In this document: in pieces, positions 33,644-45,229 of the stretch
How the letters are laid out: every line of letters begins with the position of its first letter
How positions within the stretch are numbered: the first letter of the stretch is position 1
Source of the DNA: Owenia fusiformis
Taxonomy: Eukaryota > Annelida > Polychaeta > Sabellida > Oweniidae
Assembly (NCBI GenBank): GCA_903813345.2
Contig: CAIIXF020000005.1
Span: forward strand, 4,619,375-4,683,374
Reading direction: 5' to 3'
DNA: 64,000 nt
The notes under the pieces: generated by a model
What the model was told of the DNA's origin: nothing
The model's database searches: none
What the model saw: only the letters and a program-made list of their open reading frames with translations
Program-made: the position numbers and the translations under genes

Positions 33644-33732
33644 ATTGATCATTGGATTTAAAAATTAACCCATCTATATAATATGGGTATCATTCAAATT
33701 TGATTTAACCTTATAGATCTAGAAGTTGTGAG

Positions 33733-35462
33733 TTACAAAAGACGTTGCAATGCTTTCTGCGCTGCAATGATATCCGGGTGCTCAACGTTGCCGTGTATTT
33801 CTTTGAATATTGCCAAAGCTTCTTCAAAGCAAATTTTGGCATCTTCGTGTTTTGAACGTCCATACTCAAAGTACACCTCTCCTAAATTTCGGAGCGTCTT
33901 GCCTACACTGGAATTGGGACGATTCTGAGCCAACGTTCTCCTGGTTCTTAACGCCTTGCTGAGATATTCAGTAGCTTCTCCATACTGTTTCAGCATCTTC
34001 AATGTGTTCCCCATGTTGTTGCAAAGTTTGGCTGTATCGCCATGGTCATTGCCGAAGATACGGAGATACATATTATACGATCTATTTTGGTAGTCAAAGG
34101 CCTGGTCCCAGTCTCTCATGGAATAGTACAAACTGCCAATATTATTCAATGATGCAGCTACCTGTTCAGCATCTTTCCCTTTACTCATTTTCCGGCTAAT
34201 CTGGTATGACTTTTCGTAGCATTTAAGCGTATGATAATAATCGCGGTCTTTCCTGTATGCCATGCCAAGCGTGTTGAACGCAGTACACATTGCATTCATG
34301 CACGCTTCATCCTCGTTTGGTGAACGGGAATCAACATCATCCGATATATCGGTTGGATTTTCGAATTCAGATACAGTTTGTTTTAGAACATCAATCGCAT
34401 ATTGATTGTTGCCCTTTGCCATGGCAATTGATCCCAGAAGTGAACTGATCTTTACACCAGCAACTGATATTCTAAGCTTGATGTCAGTTACCTCCCGTTT
34501 TGCAAAGTTTTGTAGAATTACCCGGGCTCCTTTAGCTTTTTGAAATGCCATATCATATTTGTCCATCTTGGTAAGTAATCTTCCAATATTGCATTTCACA
34601 TCACAAATGCTAAGAGTGTCTTCGAGACCAGCCGTGGCTGTATTATAACGCTCTTCAAGCTCATGCTCTGCTTGCTCAAAAGAAGCTAATGCATTTCCAA
34701 GAAATTGCATGTTTTGATGCAAGTTTCCTTTTACCATGGCATTGTTGTCAAAGAATCTCGGCCAGAATCTGAAAGATGATTTTTCCTGTTTCACGCGTTC
34801 TATATCTATCGTCAGAAAATCCACAAGAGGTCGTAAAGTGTAATAAAAGCGATAGATGGCACTGTAGTCTCGGACAGAAAATGTTAGGGAGTCCGAGGTG
34901 TTACTCTGTTGGATAAATGATATGTCATCACTCTGCCTGTTCTTTTTGGAGTACACGATGTGGCGGAGGTTTGTTGCGATGCAAATCATTAAGGCGAGGT
35001 CATCTCTAGCTTCTTTGGACAGCACCTCATTGGCGACAAGAGTATCAAGGATCTCCAAACCACTGGATTCAGCTAAACCGTACATCAGTTTTAAAGTATT
35101 CACGGTCATTGTTGCGAATCTATAGACATCTTTCTTTGCATGCAGCTGGCGACTTAGGGAATATGGTGTGAAAGGCGACGCATTAAAAGTGTCTAAATCA
35201 CCTTTGAATGACGCTAAAGCTCGAACTTGACCAACCGTGAATGCTGGATCTACTTTAGAAGGTTGTGTGATGATATGGGAAACTCTGGTTTGATAGTCAT
35301 GCAAAAGCTGGATGTTGCCATGCAAGAGTGTAGCAGAGAGTAAGACGTCTGAGAGATGGTAGCCCTCAGCTAATGATCGATCGTCATGCTGTAAAGCTGC
35401 CATGTCTTCTGGAGTCATAATCAACTCAAGAGCTTCATTGTGGCTTTCTGTAGCTTTGCGTC
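33733..35462 (-). CDS. Nucleotidyltransferase-TPR protein, exon 3: substrate-binding-like domain and TPRs
   Basis: This exon carries residues 320-894. The first part (about 340-520, with RQLHAKKDVYRFATMTVNTL, LMYGL and ATNLRHIVYSKK) resembles the helical C-terminal domain that follows the catalytic module in DUF294-type nucleotidyltransferases. The last 190 residues contain four TPR units of the kinesin-light-chain type, for example AFNTLGMAYRKDRDYYHTL, SLNNIGSLYYSMRDWDQAF, LCNNMGNTLKMLKQYGEATE and TLRNLGEVYFEYG. Acceptor CTTTCAG at 35463, phase 1, completing Gly319. TPRs bind other proteins; the partner is unknown. The gene ends at TAA about 90 bases before a MITE. Confidence 0.93.
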
Positions 35463-35600
35463 CTGAAAGATAAACAACAGAATCAAAAGTAAACACGAGA
35501 AACATGCGCCAAGAGGGCCTTATATTAAATGGTCAGGGGGTAATGCGAAATTCGATACTAACATTTTAAAACATTGTCCCGTAATAATTTCAAGTCTTAC

Positions 35601-36503
35601 CGGCTGGAAATTTACTTGCCCAAGGCATTCTACCGTCGAAGCAGATCCCCCGGGGCGTAACGTTATCATAGTAGCCTCTCTCTGAGCTCTTGCCCTGTAG
35701 CTCTTTGTACCAATCATTTAGATACGGAATACCAAGTGAGGGCAGAATCGTTTCTCCGATATTTAAGATTTTCAGGTGGTAATAGTGATGTAGTACTCTG
35801 AAGTATTCTTTACATTGCTCCTGATTGGGTAAGGGTTCTATGAGAATGGCCCATTCTAGATCAGACCAAGGAGTCGATTCTTTACGTGCCACCGAACCAA
35901 GGGCAAGTATTGCATATTGACACGGGGGTGGCCCCAGAACTTTTATACAATCATCAAACAAGCCTGTAAAAAACTTCACCATGTTATCATGAATGAGTTC
36001 GTAATAATCTTTGGATCGTTCGATAATCCGTTTTTCCTGATCTTTGCCCATGTCACCCGTCTCAATATCTACCTTCATCAGCTGCTGGATATTTGTGGAC
36101 TCATCCTTAGCATTCTCTCTGATTACTTTTAGCTTTTCAATATACCATGCACTGCTATCCGGAATTTCAACATTCAATCCAACAACTTCTTTCAAAAATG
36201 TGGCTTCCACGTTCTTCAACTTTTGGCTAAGTCCAATTTCAGTGTCATTATTTGACTCTTCTTCCATGTGTATGTCTGCGTCTACTGTATCAAGATCACA
36301 CATATTTCCCCGGGCCCTGGCTGCATTATACAGTCCACTTGCATGTGTAAAACATTCCTGGTCGCCGGTGATTATAGCTTCATCCATATAGAGGTCCCCC
36401 ATTTGTCTCATTATTTTCACTTGATCGAGGAGAGGCGGGTCCTGCTTCAAACAACGGGCTAGATCATCTAACTTTCTGCCCCCTGGAGTCATACTCGATT
36501 TAG
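35601..36503 (-). CDS. Nucleotidyltransferase-TPR protein, exon 2: nucleotidyltransferase-like domain
   Basis: This exon gives residues 19-318 and holds the module LGSVARKESTPWSDLEWAIL. It fits the nucleotidyltransferase pattern GS-x10-D-x-E (G220-S221, D232, E234), the type found in DUF294 and GlnD-like proteins, where the acidic pair holds metal ions for nucleotide transfer. The third catalytic acid is not obvious. In animals, TPR proteins with this module form multigene groups of unknown function; a role in stress or innate defence is only a guess. Exon bounds are TTTTTAG|CT at 36505-36504 and GCCG|GTAAGA at 35600. Both phases agree with exons 1 and 3. The first Met of the open frame (36492) is not taken as the start, because the frame runs on to the acceptor. 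Confidence 0.92.
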
Positions 36504-37206
36504 CTAAAAATGAAAAGAAATGAAGGTTTGGGAGGAGTTAGCCTAATAATCTTTAATGCAACAGCTAGTAAGATGGTCAGGAAGTCTATAACTATACAGT
36601 CAAGCCACGAATCTCTTTCACATTTGATCAATGTAAAAGTTGAAAAAATGAAATTTTAGATTGAGATATAAATGCATATACCATTAGCCATGGGGTTTAA
36701 GAAGCGTTTCTCAAAATATTTTTATTACCCTTTAAACAATTACTTGATTGTGCATCAAAACGTAAATATACTCTTAAATTGCTGGTGTCGATGATGGTGT
36801 ATACATAGGCTTACATTGATTCATGTTTCACAATTAATTTTGAGTTTAAAGATAAACTAATGTATCAAGTTTGAAATATTTAATCACATGAATAAAAATA
36901 AATTGCAATAGTTGTTGTTTATCTTAACAAGAGAATTTTATTAAGATGATCGTTGAAATACATTGTTTTGAGTTTCCCTAAAGATAATTAATTTCAAGAT
37001 TTTGTTTTCTAAGCTAAATAATATGCCAAGTCAATTCCTCGATCGACAAAATGAATGTACAAATAAGACACACATGTCTTCTTACATCAAAATACAACAT
37101 TGTTCCGAATAGGTCAATCACTCCTCCTTGTGATATTAAGTGTTATTTAACAGTGTCGCTGATGGTCGCTTAGGTTTTTAAACAATAACGTACATAATTT
37201 ACACAT
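36504..37206 (-). other. Intron 1 of the nucleotidyltransferase-TPR gene, proximal part
   Basis: AT-rich sequence with no exon. A short phrase GTGTCGATGATGGT at about 36784 recurs near 37153, 38667, 38838 and 39028 in degenerate form. Confidence 0.55.
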
Positions 37207-38142
37207 TTAAGGTCGTCTTTTATTGCAATTAAAGCATGTAAATATTTCTCCAATGAGTATCCCCTTTACACGAGAACATTTCCCGGAATCATGAAACCAG
37301 TCGGGGCATTTAGAGCACTTGATCCATTCGAACTGCGATTGTAAATACGAATAATAGTTAACACCGCATGCCTTGCAAATATTTACAGTGTCTGTTCTTT
37401 TTATCGGGCCTTTCCTTTTCTTCGCGGAAACCATTGTGTCTAAAGACTTTGAACTTGTTGATGGGGTTACTAAAGGCCGACGCTTCAATGTGGTTGAAAG
37501 AGTGGAAACGTCGGAGGGCGTCGATGCTTTACTTGACGTACTGGGTGTCGGGTGTGCTCGTCGTGTGGTCCGTTTTGGTTTTAAAGGTTGCTCGGTGACC
37601 ACCTTAGCTGCCTGCTCGGTCTTCCTAACGGTTATAAGGTTGTTCCTTTGCCAACCACAGGGTGAGGATGACGTATCTGTTCTGCATGCGTTACAAAAGC
37701 ACGATAATTCTCGCGTTTCAACAATATTATCGGAAACCCCTCTCACAGCATTGATTCGAAAGGTACATGTACCTTGTACTGGTTTAAGTCCAGTCGCCCT
37801 ATCTTCAATGTTTTAATAATGCGTTCTGGGATTTCTTGGATTTTCATTTGTGTCCTGGCAGTTTCACTTTGAGACTCTGAGCGTTCCCTTCAGTCTGGCG
37901 TGTTTTGATTGTTTCTCTATACACTTGGCGTATGCGTGCCCTGTATTCCCGGGATGCCTTGTCGTTCTTTTCTCTGATCCGTTGAAGAGCTTCAGCAGAC
38001 AGGTTATTTCTCGGTGTATACGATGCTCGCTGTCGCAATCGTTCTTGCTCTAAGTAGCCTTTGCTATCTTTTCTTTCTTTCTCTCCCTGTACTGTAGTCT
38101 TAGGGAACGACGACACTTCTCGGCGTTGGTGAGTGCCATATT
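37207..38142 (-). pseudogene. Decayed multicopy PHD-finger-type sequence, probably transposon-linked
   Basis: Three open pieces run in order on the minus strand. One starts MALTNAEKCRR (about 38139) and breaks off after about 23 codons. A second frame (to 37844) continues it with RKDSKGYLEQERLRQRASYT and KASREYRARIRQVYRETIKT. A third (37207 to about 37813) has TGLKPVQGTCTFRINAVRG, RELSCFCNACRT and a C-terminal Cys/His cluster (ICKACGVNY..., CSKCPDWFHDSGKC, CFNCNKRRP) like a degenerate PHD finger. The frameshift after MALTNAEKCRR and the stop between pieces point to a relic. It lies in intron 1 of the nucleotidyltransferase-TPR gene, same strand. I cannot name the element family. Confidence 0.55.
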
Positions 38143-39560
38143 CTTATATCATCAGAAAGGTCTGATAAGTAAGACAGATATGTTAATGAGAGTGTGGGAA
38201 GTTATGCACATTAATAAAATGTCACAAAACTGATTATCCCAATGAAATATTTATTGTTTTACAATAATGGCAAGAAATACATTTCGTCTAGTGGTACACT
38301 GAACGAAACGTTTATAAATTAAGAAATATCGGGGAATGTGCATCTATATTTGTCAGTGATTTTATAAAACTATGAACTGCTCAATCATCCCAATTCTTGT
38401 GTCACATTACCATAGCATTTCAAAACAAACAGAATATGCATCATAAGTAAATAACATGGTCTGCTTAATAGATTCAATTTTACTTATCACTATACGTTGT
38501 AATCACAATGAACAATATGCTCTAAATCCTTAGCTCGGTATCACTGTAAAATGCTACACATACAACAAAATAGTCATTTAATGAATGTAGGTTAATTCAA
38601 CAAATATATAGCATTCGATTATACATGTGACCTACTTAATATGTGGATAGTATTTTGGAGTCGTATGTGGTGGAGTCGTTGATGGTCGTAAATATCTCAA
38701 TCTTTACGTGGTCAAAGAATAACATCAATAAAGCGTATTTTTATATTATCAATATATATTGAGACAAACCGTCAACACCATTACTTAACATTGAAACCTG
38801 ATTTTGATTGAAAGCAGAGTGCAAAGACAACGTACTTGTGGAGTCGATGATGATTTTGAAAAATAGCACTTTACGTCGAAAAATACGTAACAAGCTAAAT
38901 ATGTTATATTCAAATGTATTTTGAAAATGTTTTACATCCGTTAATAAGGCAATTTATATTTCAAGTGAAGTGAATGGGGGATTATCATGAATAGTGCAGA
39001 GGCTTCTCCACACCGTTGATTTCAAGCATGGTGTCGATGATGGTGCCTTCGAGGGCTACACATACTTAATGTCGATTTTCCAATAGTAAATTAGCAAATA
39101 AATTAATTCCAGCTAACGTACAATCGACACGATGCAGTCTTTATGATGAAATTGTCAATTATCATAACAAAATACGTTCCAGAATATAAAAAAGTTACTG
39201 TCAATTAACATAAGGGTGATCGGTTACAAGGCAAAAAATGATAGTTTGGAATGTTCGACGATTGATAATGCGTTCAGCTTTTATAACCCTGAGATAAAAA
39301 CTAAATGATAATTTGCAGGATTAAGAGACGTTTAATTTGATACCAAATACTCATGGTAGAGCGTATATTAAATAGCGGAATAAAAACATATAGTCATGTA
39401 ACATAAAATTCGTTATAATGAAAGGAATACGTGGCCTGAGTGTATAGTGTGTAAAGTTTAAATGCATAAACAAAACATTGAGAACTTTGAGGGATTTGGA
39501 ACTTAACTTGTATTATGAACTTGGTATTTAGCCCTACCAAATGGTATTCACCATTCTTAC
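38143..39560 (-). other. Intron 1 of the nucleotidyltransferase-TPR gene, distal part
   Basis: No exon seen. It contains three of the dispersed GTSGTCGATGATGG-like phrases (38667, 38838, 39028). Confidence 0.5.
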
Positions 39561-39612
39561 CTTCACTTTCAGTCCCGGCCGTATCCATTACTGTCATTTG
39601 TGAAGGCTCCAT
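39561..39612 (-). CDS. Nucleotidyltransferase-TPR protein, exon 1 (start codon)
   Basis: ATG at 39612 opens MEPSQMTVMDTAGTESE and leaves through GAAG|GTAAGA at 39560. The single leftover G plus the CT opening exon 2 gives Ala, so the protein continues ESE-A-KSSMTPGGRK. Exact phase agreement and good splice sites are the evidence; the exon is short and carries no domain. The assembled protein is 894 residues, cytosolic by absence of a signal or membrane span. Confidence 0.75.
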
Positions 39613-39774
39613 GATTCATCTGCACAGGTCTCACTTGCAATAGTGAGCTATGTAAAATATCTACTTGTTTATCTACCGCTCCTGAAATTAATATCACAAA
39701 CGATCATATCCGGACTAAATATAGGATGGAATATACTTACTCTTACTAAGTATGAAGGCATGTGTTAATTTCAA

Positions 39775-40178
39775 AGGTTCAGCTGGAAAGTAACATTTTG
39801 GTAAAAATTGCTATACCTGCACATGTTATTTTCTGGTACAAAATTAAGTATGAAGGCATGTGTGTATTTCCTTGCTTTTTTCAGGAAAGTATCATTACAC
39901 TGTCTACTTTTAGTAAACCTGGAAACAGGTCAATGGTAGCTCCTGTGTTGTCTGGAAACTTTGAAAGAAAATTTGGAAAAACAGAAAGTGTGAAATATCA
40001 GAATTTCCTGGAGTTCCCATTGAACTCCTACCAGATATTCAAAAAGAAGACAATGTAATGATACTTTCCTGAAAAAAGCAAGGAAATTGACACATGCCTT
40101 CATACTTTATTTTGTACCAGAAAATAACATGCGCAGGTATAGCAATTTTTTACCAAAATGTTATTTTCCAGCTGTACC
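39775..40178. repeat. Fold-back repeat just upstream of the nucleotidyltransferase-TPR gene
   Basis: Arms of about 133 bases (39775-39907 and 40045-40178) are inverted copies at high identity, for example GGTAAAAATTGCTATACCTG and AGTATGAAGGCATGTGT with TTCAGGAAAGTATCATTACA. The spacer is about 137 bases. It lies about 160 bases 5' of the start codon on the minus-strand gene, so it is in or near the promoter. Confidence 0.85.
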
Positions 40179-40820
40179 TAATGTATGCCACCATATTTGT
40201 GAAAGTTTAGATCAAAATCATCACTCAATAAAAGGCATATACAAATATATATTACCAGCTGAGTACAACGGCCTACCTCATACATGTAGCTTGTTAATGT
40301 TGAACGACATAGACACTTCTCCTCCATTTGCTTAGAACATCTAACCACTTACTTTATATCATGGACTTTGTCGTTTTCAGTATACGAATACTATCTGACT
40401 ATGTACGTCGGTAGAAAAGCACTTAAAAGAACCAATCGATAAAACCTTACATTGGCAATGGCCCCGGTTAACTTGACTATAAATACAACATTGGTCTATT
40501 TTTAACATTCAGATGTTCTAGACTTTTTTTTACAATAATAGATGTTTCCACTGAATCGGAGTTGAGGAATAGACTTTTAAAAGGACATTGCATTAGCATT
40601 TTAGTAATCAAATAGAGAAGGGTACAGGTTTTTAATTACCCTACATGTCTTAAATGTCCAAAGAAGTCCTTGATCAAATATAAAAATATGTCCAGGCGCC
40701 GATAAACTATAAATAGAGATTATTCACCATGCATGTCTCAAAACCTGTTCATTCGAAAAGACTGTACAGTCCATTTCAAATTTTCGGGGATGTTTATGCG
40801 TTATAGGTACATACTACATA
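40179..40820. other. Intergenic, nothing recognised
   Basis: No gene or repeat family seen. Confidence 0.5.
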
Positions 40821-41685
40821 CACTCCCCTCCATAAGTTTGGCAACCTTTTTCCCCCCATTGAACTACGTGTTAAAGCCTCTTTACCTTTGAATTTTTATT
40901 TACTTAACCTGCGATGAAAATGCTAATACTATTGATGGAAACGTAATTTGACTTTAATTCCAATACCTCCAAATTTTCTAATTTTTTTCCTCAATTACAA
41001 TAGGTCGAACATTGATGATAAATTTGATGAATTTTTGAAAATCGACATTCCCATGTTAACCAATGGGAAATGGTAGGTTTGCCGCAAGCCATATGACAGA
41101 ATATCCATCCATCCGAGTCCTTGCAAAAAATACGAGTTAGGCAGGCAATTGAATTTGCTAACTTTATTCAACAATATGTTTCTTCAGGTTCAACAAAGTT
41201 ATAGGGCTTTAAAGTCAAAATTGTTTTTCAAAAACCTCTCCCATTGAAATAACACAGGGGGCGAAAAATTATTTTCAAAAATGACTTTGAAGCGCTGTAA
41301 CTTTAATATTCATCAAATAAACTAAACACTTAGTGTTCAAAAAAGTTAGACAATTCAATCTTCTATATAAAAATATTTTTTGCTGAATCTTTTACTCAAA
41401 AGATATCCTGATTTCTGATTTGCCCCGAACCCTCCATTTCCCATTGGATTACATGGGAATGACGATTTTCAAAAATTCATCAAATTTATCATCAATTTTC
41501 GACCTATTGTAATTGAGGAAAAAATTGAGAAAATTTGGCGGTATTGGAAATGAAATCAAGTTACGTCTCCATCAATATCATAAGTTATTTCATCGCCGGT
41601 TAAGTAAATAAAAATTCAAACGTAAAGAGGCTTTAACACGTAGTTCAATGGGGGGAAAAGGTTGCCAAACTTATGGAGGGGAGTG
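40821..41685. mobile_element. Long-arm palindromic MITE, family CACTCCCC, copy 2
   Basis: The 865 bp element is flanked by TA (40819-40820, 41686-41687) and has the same ends and arm order as the copy at 3181-4054. It is highly similar along its whole length. Short losses are visible (for example around 41170, where AAAAATTGAT is missing). Confidence 0.93.
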
Positions 41686-41694
41686 TACATGAAC

Positions 41695-41915
41695 AGACCA
41701 GTAGCCAGGATATGCCAAGAGGCGGTCAGTTTTCAAAAATTTCCAGGGGGGGGGTTCATATTTGACTTTGGTCCATTATGGCTAAAATTGAAAGCCCATG
41801 GTTTTATTTCCACTTGGGAAGTGCTCAAAATGGTGACAAACTGTATGATTTTGAATTTTTTTTTGGCCGGGGAGGGGGGGTCGGACCCTCCAAACCCCCT
41901 GGCTACGGGCCTGAA
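41695..41915. mobile_element. Short inverted-repeat element with TAGCCAGG / CCTGGCTACGGGCCTG ends
   Basis: The left end AGTAGCCAGGATATGCC pairs with the right end CCTGGCTACGGGCCTG (about 41899-41914). Blocks of C or G runs follow each end and the centre has CAAAATGGTGACAAACTG. A relative lies at 50834-51000 and the G-rich array at 25990-27795 has similar ends, so this is one dispersed family. Confidence 0.7.
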
Positions 41916-42040
41916 TGTATGTTGGCGAATCAGCCTCTCCATGTTGTGTGGATGGAGACGTATGTTGTCACTGTGACATTTAACTACATTTGTGTCCGTG
42001 TGGTCCGTATGTTTTAATCATAATATGGTCACCCATCTGC

Positions 42041-42775
42041 ATTATATATGGCTTATGGGCCATGTAAACCAGCATAGAATATGCAAATTAGATAGATACA
42101 TATATGTATACATTCATATATCTATGTATTCATGCATATATATATTTTATGCCAGCACAGAATATGCAAATTAGATAGATACATACATTATCATATGTAT
42201 TCATATATATGTATGATATATATACAAGCATGGAATATGTTAATTAATCTATTAGTTGGCATAGCATATGTTAATTAAATAACAATAATTCATGAATATC
42301 TGAGATATCTATGAATATGCTTTAATTTATAAGATATATGTGTATTGTATACATGTTATATATGTATGTATTTGTATTCTAAGCTGGTCCCCAGTCCCCA
42401 GTTCCCAGTTTGAGATATCTATATGCTATATATAATATGTATGTATTTGTATGTATGTATCTTTTAAGAAGGTCCCCAGTCCCCAGTTCCCAGTTTGAGA
42501 TTTCTATATGCTCTATATAATATGTATGTATGTATTTGTATGTATCTTCTAAGCTGGTCCCCAGTCCCCAGTTCCCAGTTTGAGATATCTATATACTATA
42601 TATAATATGTATGTATTTGTATGTATCTTTTAAGAAGGTCCCCAGTCCCCAGTTCCCAGTTTGAGATATCTATATGCTCTATATAATATGTATGTATGTA
42701 TTTGTATGTATCTTCTAAGCTGGTCCCCAGTCCCCAGTTCCCAGTTTGAGATATCTATATGTAGGTATTTGTATA
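42041..42775 (+). repeat. Left inverted arm with GGTCCCCAGTCCCCAGTTCC array
   Basis: It begins GCTTATGGGCCATGTAAACC, then AT-rich repeats of ATATGCAAATTAGATAGATA. Five tandem units of about 85-100 bp follow, each containing GGTCCCCAGTCCCCAGTTCC and CAGTTTGAGATATCTATATG, with the flanking AAGCT or AAGAA alternating. The same set in inverted order lies at 48590-49305. Confidence 0.92.
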
Positions 42776-43392
42776 AAACATTGACAGAATATGATTAAAC
42801 ACAACTCCTTCAGTTTGCTTTCCTTATTTATTTCGAATTCCGATTCTTATACTCGAGATCGATTCGGCCAGCAGAGTTTCAGTAGTCTTGTTGTTGTCTC
42901 TTCTTTCATTAGTTGTTCAGCATTGTTGTGAGCGAGTAAAACTTACTGAATAATCAGATTTTGCTGTGCTCTTTATATACCAGGTAAAATGCATTATTTT
43001 ACCTGTCAAAATTGTGCAAATATAAGTAAGAATATTGCTTATTTCATGCTTATGTAAGCAAGATTCAAATCATAATTCCGAGTCGTGATTGGTTGTTGAA
43101 AGTAACAACTTGTCAGAATTACATTGATATATCTTTGTTTTGGCTGAATATAGTAGCGTAGGGATTCCCCTGTACTAGAACAAACTGGGGTCTAAATAGT
43201 CATTAATCATAAGAATACAGCAAGATCTTAACAATGTTTGAATATGCTGAATATTGCTTTTATATTAAATATAAATAATAAATAAATAATATAGTTATTA
43301 TATATAATTAAATATAATTACGTACTGACCGAATCATAACACATGTATTAAACATTGACAGAATATGAAATTAATATTCACCTTTCCACAAA
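42776..43392. other. Between the left arm and the 914 bp element, nothing recognised
   Basis: AAACATTGACAGAATATGA occurs at 42778 and again near 43350, so a direct repeat flanks this stretch. No gene is seen. Confidence 0.5.
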
Positions 43393-44306
43393 CACGGGAT
43401 ACTAGAGTATCCGCGTATATTGAGTATGACCGGTTCTAAGCTTACGAGTGTGACCGTATTTCTGTTCCTATAAACAGACGAGGTGAGTACTTGCTTTTTA
43501 TGAACACTTTCGAACGTTTTCTTTTTATCCTACTTGGTCAATGAATGATACTTGGTATACTTATAATGCCAGGCATTTCACAAGGTGCCTTAATCAAGAG
43601 AAAACGTATTAATATTAGATTGAAGTCGTAAAATCCTAGTTTCCAGCATCTTTGATCAGTTTTTGTGTAACACAACGCAACTTCGAAAAGGATGACACAT
43701 CTTATGTATAATATATAGCTAGATCTACGAATAAGTCATGAATATTTTAAATAATTTAGCCTGCTCTGTCCAAATATGATACATCTTTGAATTTTTGAGA
43801 ATACGAATGTCACTGGTGCCCCATTATTGGAGAATACGGTTGTGAAACAATCAGTGGGCCGTGTTACGCTCGTTTCCATGACATTTCACAAGCGTATCCT
43901 CTGGGAAAAGATAAATCCTTCTCTTGCTCACTCTACGCGGGATCATATAAACTGAGATTTGGAGATCTTGTTCAGGTTAGCCATAAAATGGTTTGGGATT
44001 TGTTTTTTTCTACTGTGATATTAATGATTTGGCTCTAAGGCGAGAAATCTGTACTTTCTGATTGATATTCCATTATGAACAGTTACATTGCTAAAATAGC
44101 TCATGTTTAACATTTTTTGTTACATTACTATTAAATACAGCATAAACTATATTCAACAAACACAATTTCAAAAAGGATAATATAGAAGTTAACCTTTATT
44201 TTCCATTTTTAAGCAGCTGTGCCTCTCATGACTTTCCAAAACAGGTCATATTCGTAGCCTAAGAACCGGTCATACTCAATATACGTGGATACTCTAGTAT
44301 CCCGTG
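43393..44306. mobile_element. MITE with ends CACGGGATACTAGAGTATCC and CACAAA flanks
   Basis: The inverted ends of about 45 bases (CACGGGATACTAGAGTATCC, then GCGTATATTGAGTATGACCG and its inverse at 44262-44306) enclose 914 bp. CACAAA lies directly on both sides (43387-43392, 44307-44312), a likely 6 bp target duplication. It is non-coding. The flanking TATTCACCTTTCCACAAA also has an inverted partner at about 46604-46621. Confidence 0.85.
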
Positions 44307-44312
44307 CACAAA

Positions 44313-45229
44313 GTAAAGAAAATCGCTGATTGGTTGTATGCAAATGAGTCAAATCAATGATGTCAATGCCTGAAAGTTTTGAAGAATTAGTACAGCCAAC
44401 ATAGGAATACTTTGAATTAACTGCAATAAAGGATTCTATTTGCCCAATGCACTAATTACTTTTAGTCAAATATGAAATATGGACGGGGCACTTTCATTCC
44501 GAATCTTATGTAATTTAATTTAATCATTTTTTTGACAGAGTTATTTTTTATTAAGACTTCTCACATCAGCCTCACATACCCGGGCTCACATGTCTCGTGT
44601 GATTGTAAACAAAAAATGTAAATTGAGAAGTTAAAAATGACTCGGTTAAATTATTTTATAGTGGTCATACAATATCCTGTTAAATGGTTATTATGTCTTA
44701 GTAAGAAATTCCATCAGAAATTCACCATGAGTAACATTCGCACAAAGCGTTACATTTTGGTACTTATTCGCCATCAGCGATGTCAATAATGATCAGCAAT
44801 GTCAAAATATCATCAATAAACATTGTACGATATATGCTCTTTCTCTGAAATCTTCCCAGTGATCATTATTCAAAACCAATCATCACATAACTAATTTATC
44901 CTATGAAAAGTGAGGTTTTACAAGTGAAGTTTTCAGGACACCCTGCATATCCATTTTTTTTTTATTAAGCGTTCTCATTCTCATTATTTTCAAGAAATCC
45001 ATCATCATTTTGGTTAAGAAAAATTATACGGTCTGCTGGATCTATTTTGACAGTTTTGCTTTAGCAAGATACTTTTACAAATTGACTGTTTCTACACTGA
45101 ATAAAAAACATTTTCCCGGGAATATTTGGATTGGGAGATACACAAAATTTGAGAGAACAGGAAAATCCACCCACGGCCAAGAAAACAAAACTGGACATGG
45201 ATATTCTAAAATATTTCCACGATTGAACA
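44313..45229. other. Interior of the arm-bounded interval, nothing recognised
   Basis: AT-rich sequence. A frame at 45010-45264 is open for 84 codons but has no recognisable motif and runs into a hairpin. Confidence 0.5.

Noticed and set aside
36492-36503. Met at 36492 as start of the nucleotidyltransferase-TPR protein
   Set aside because: The frame continues upstream to a good acceptor, and an exon in matching phase with its own ATG is present at 39561-39612.
37373-37816. Plus-strand open frame of 147 codons
   Set aside because: It is antisense to the Cys/His-rich minus-strand sequence, which carries recognisable CxxC motifs; the plus frame has none.
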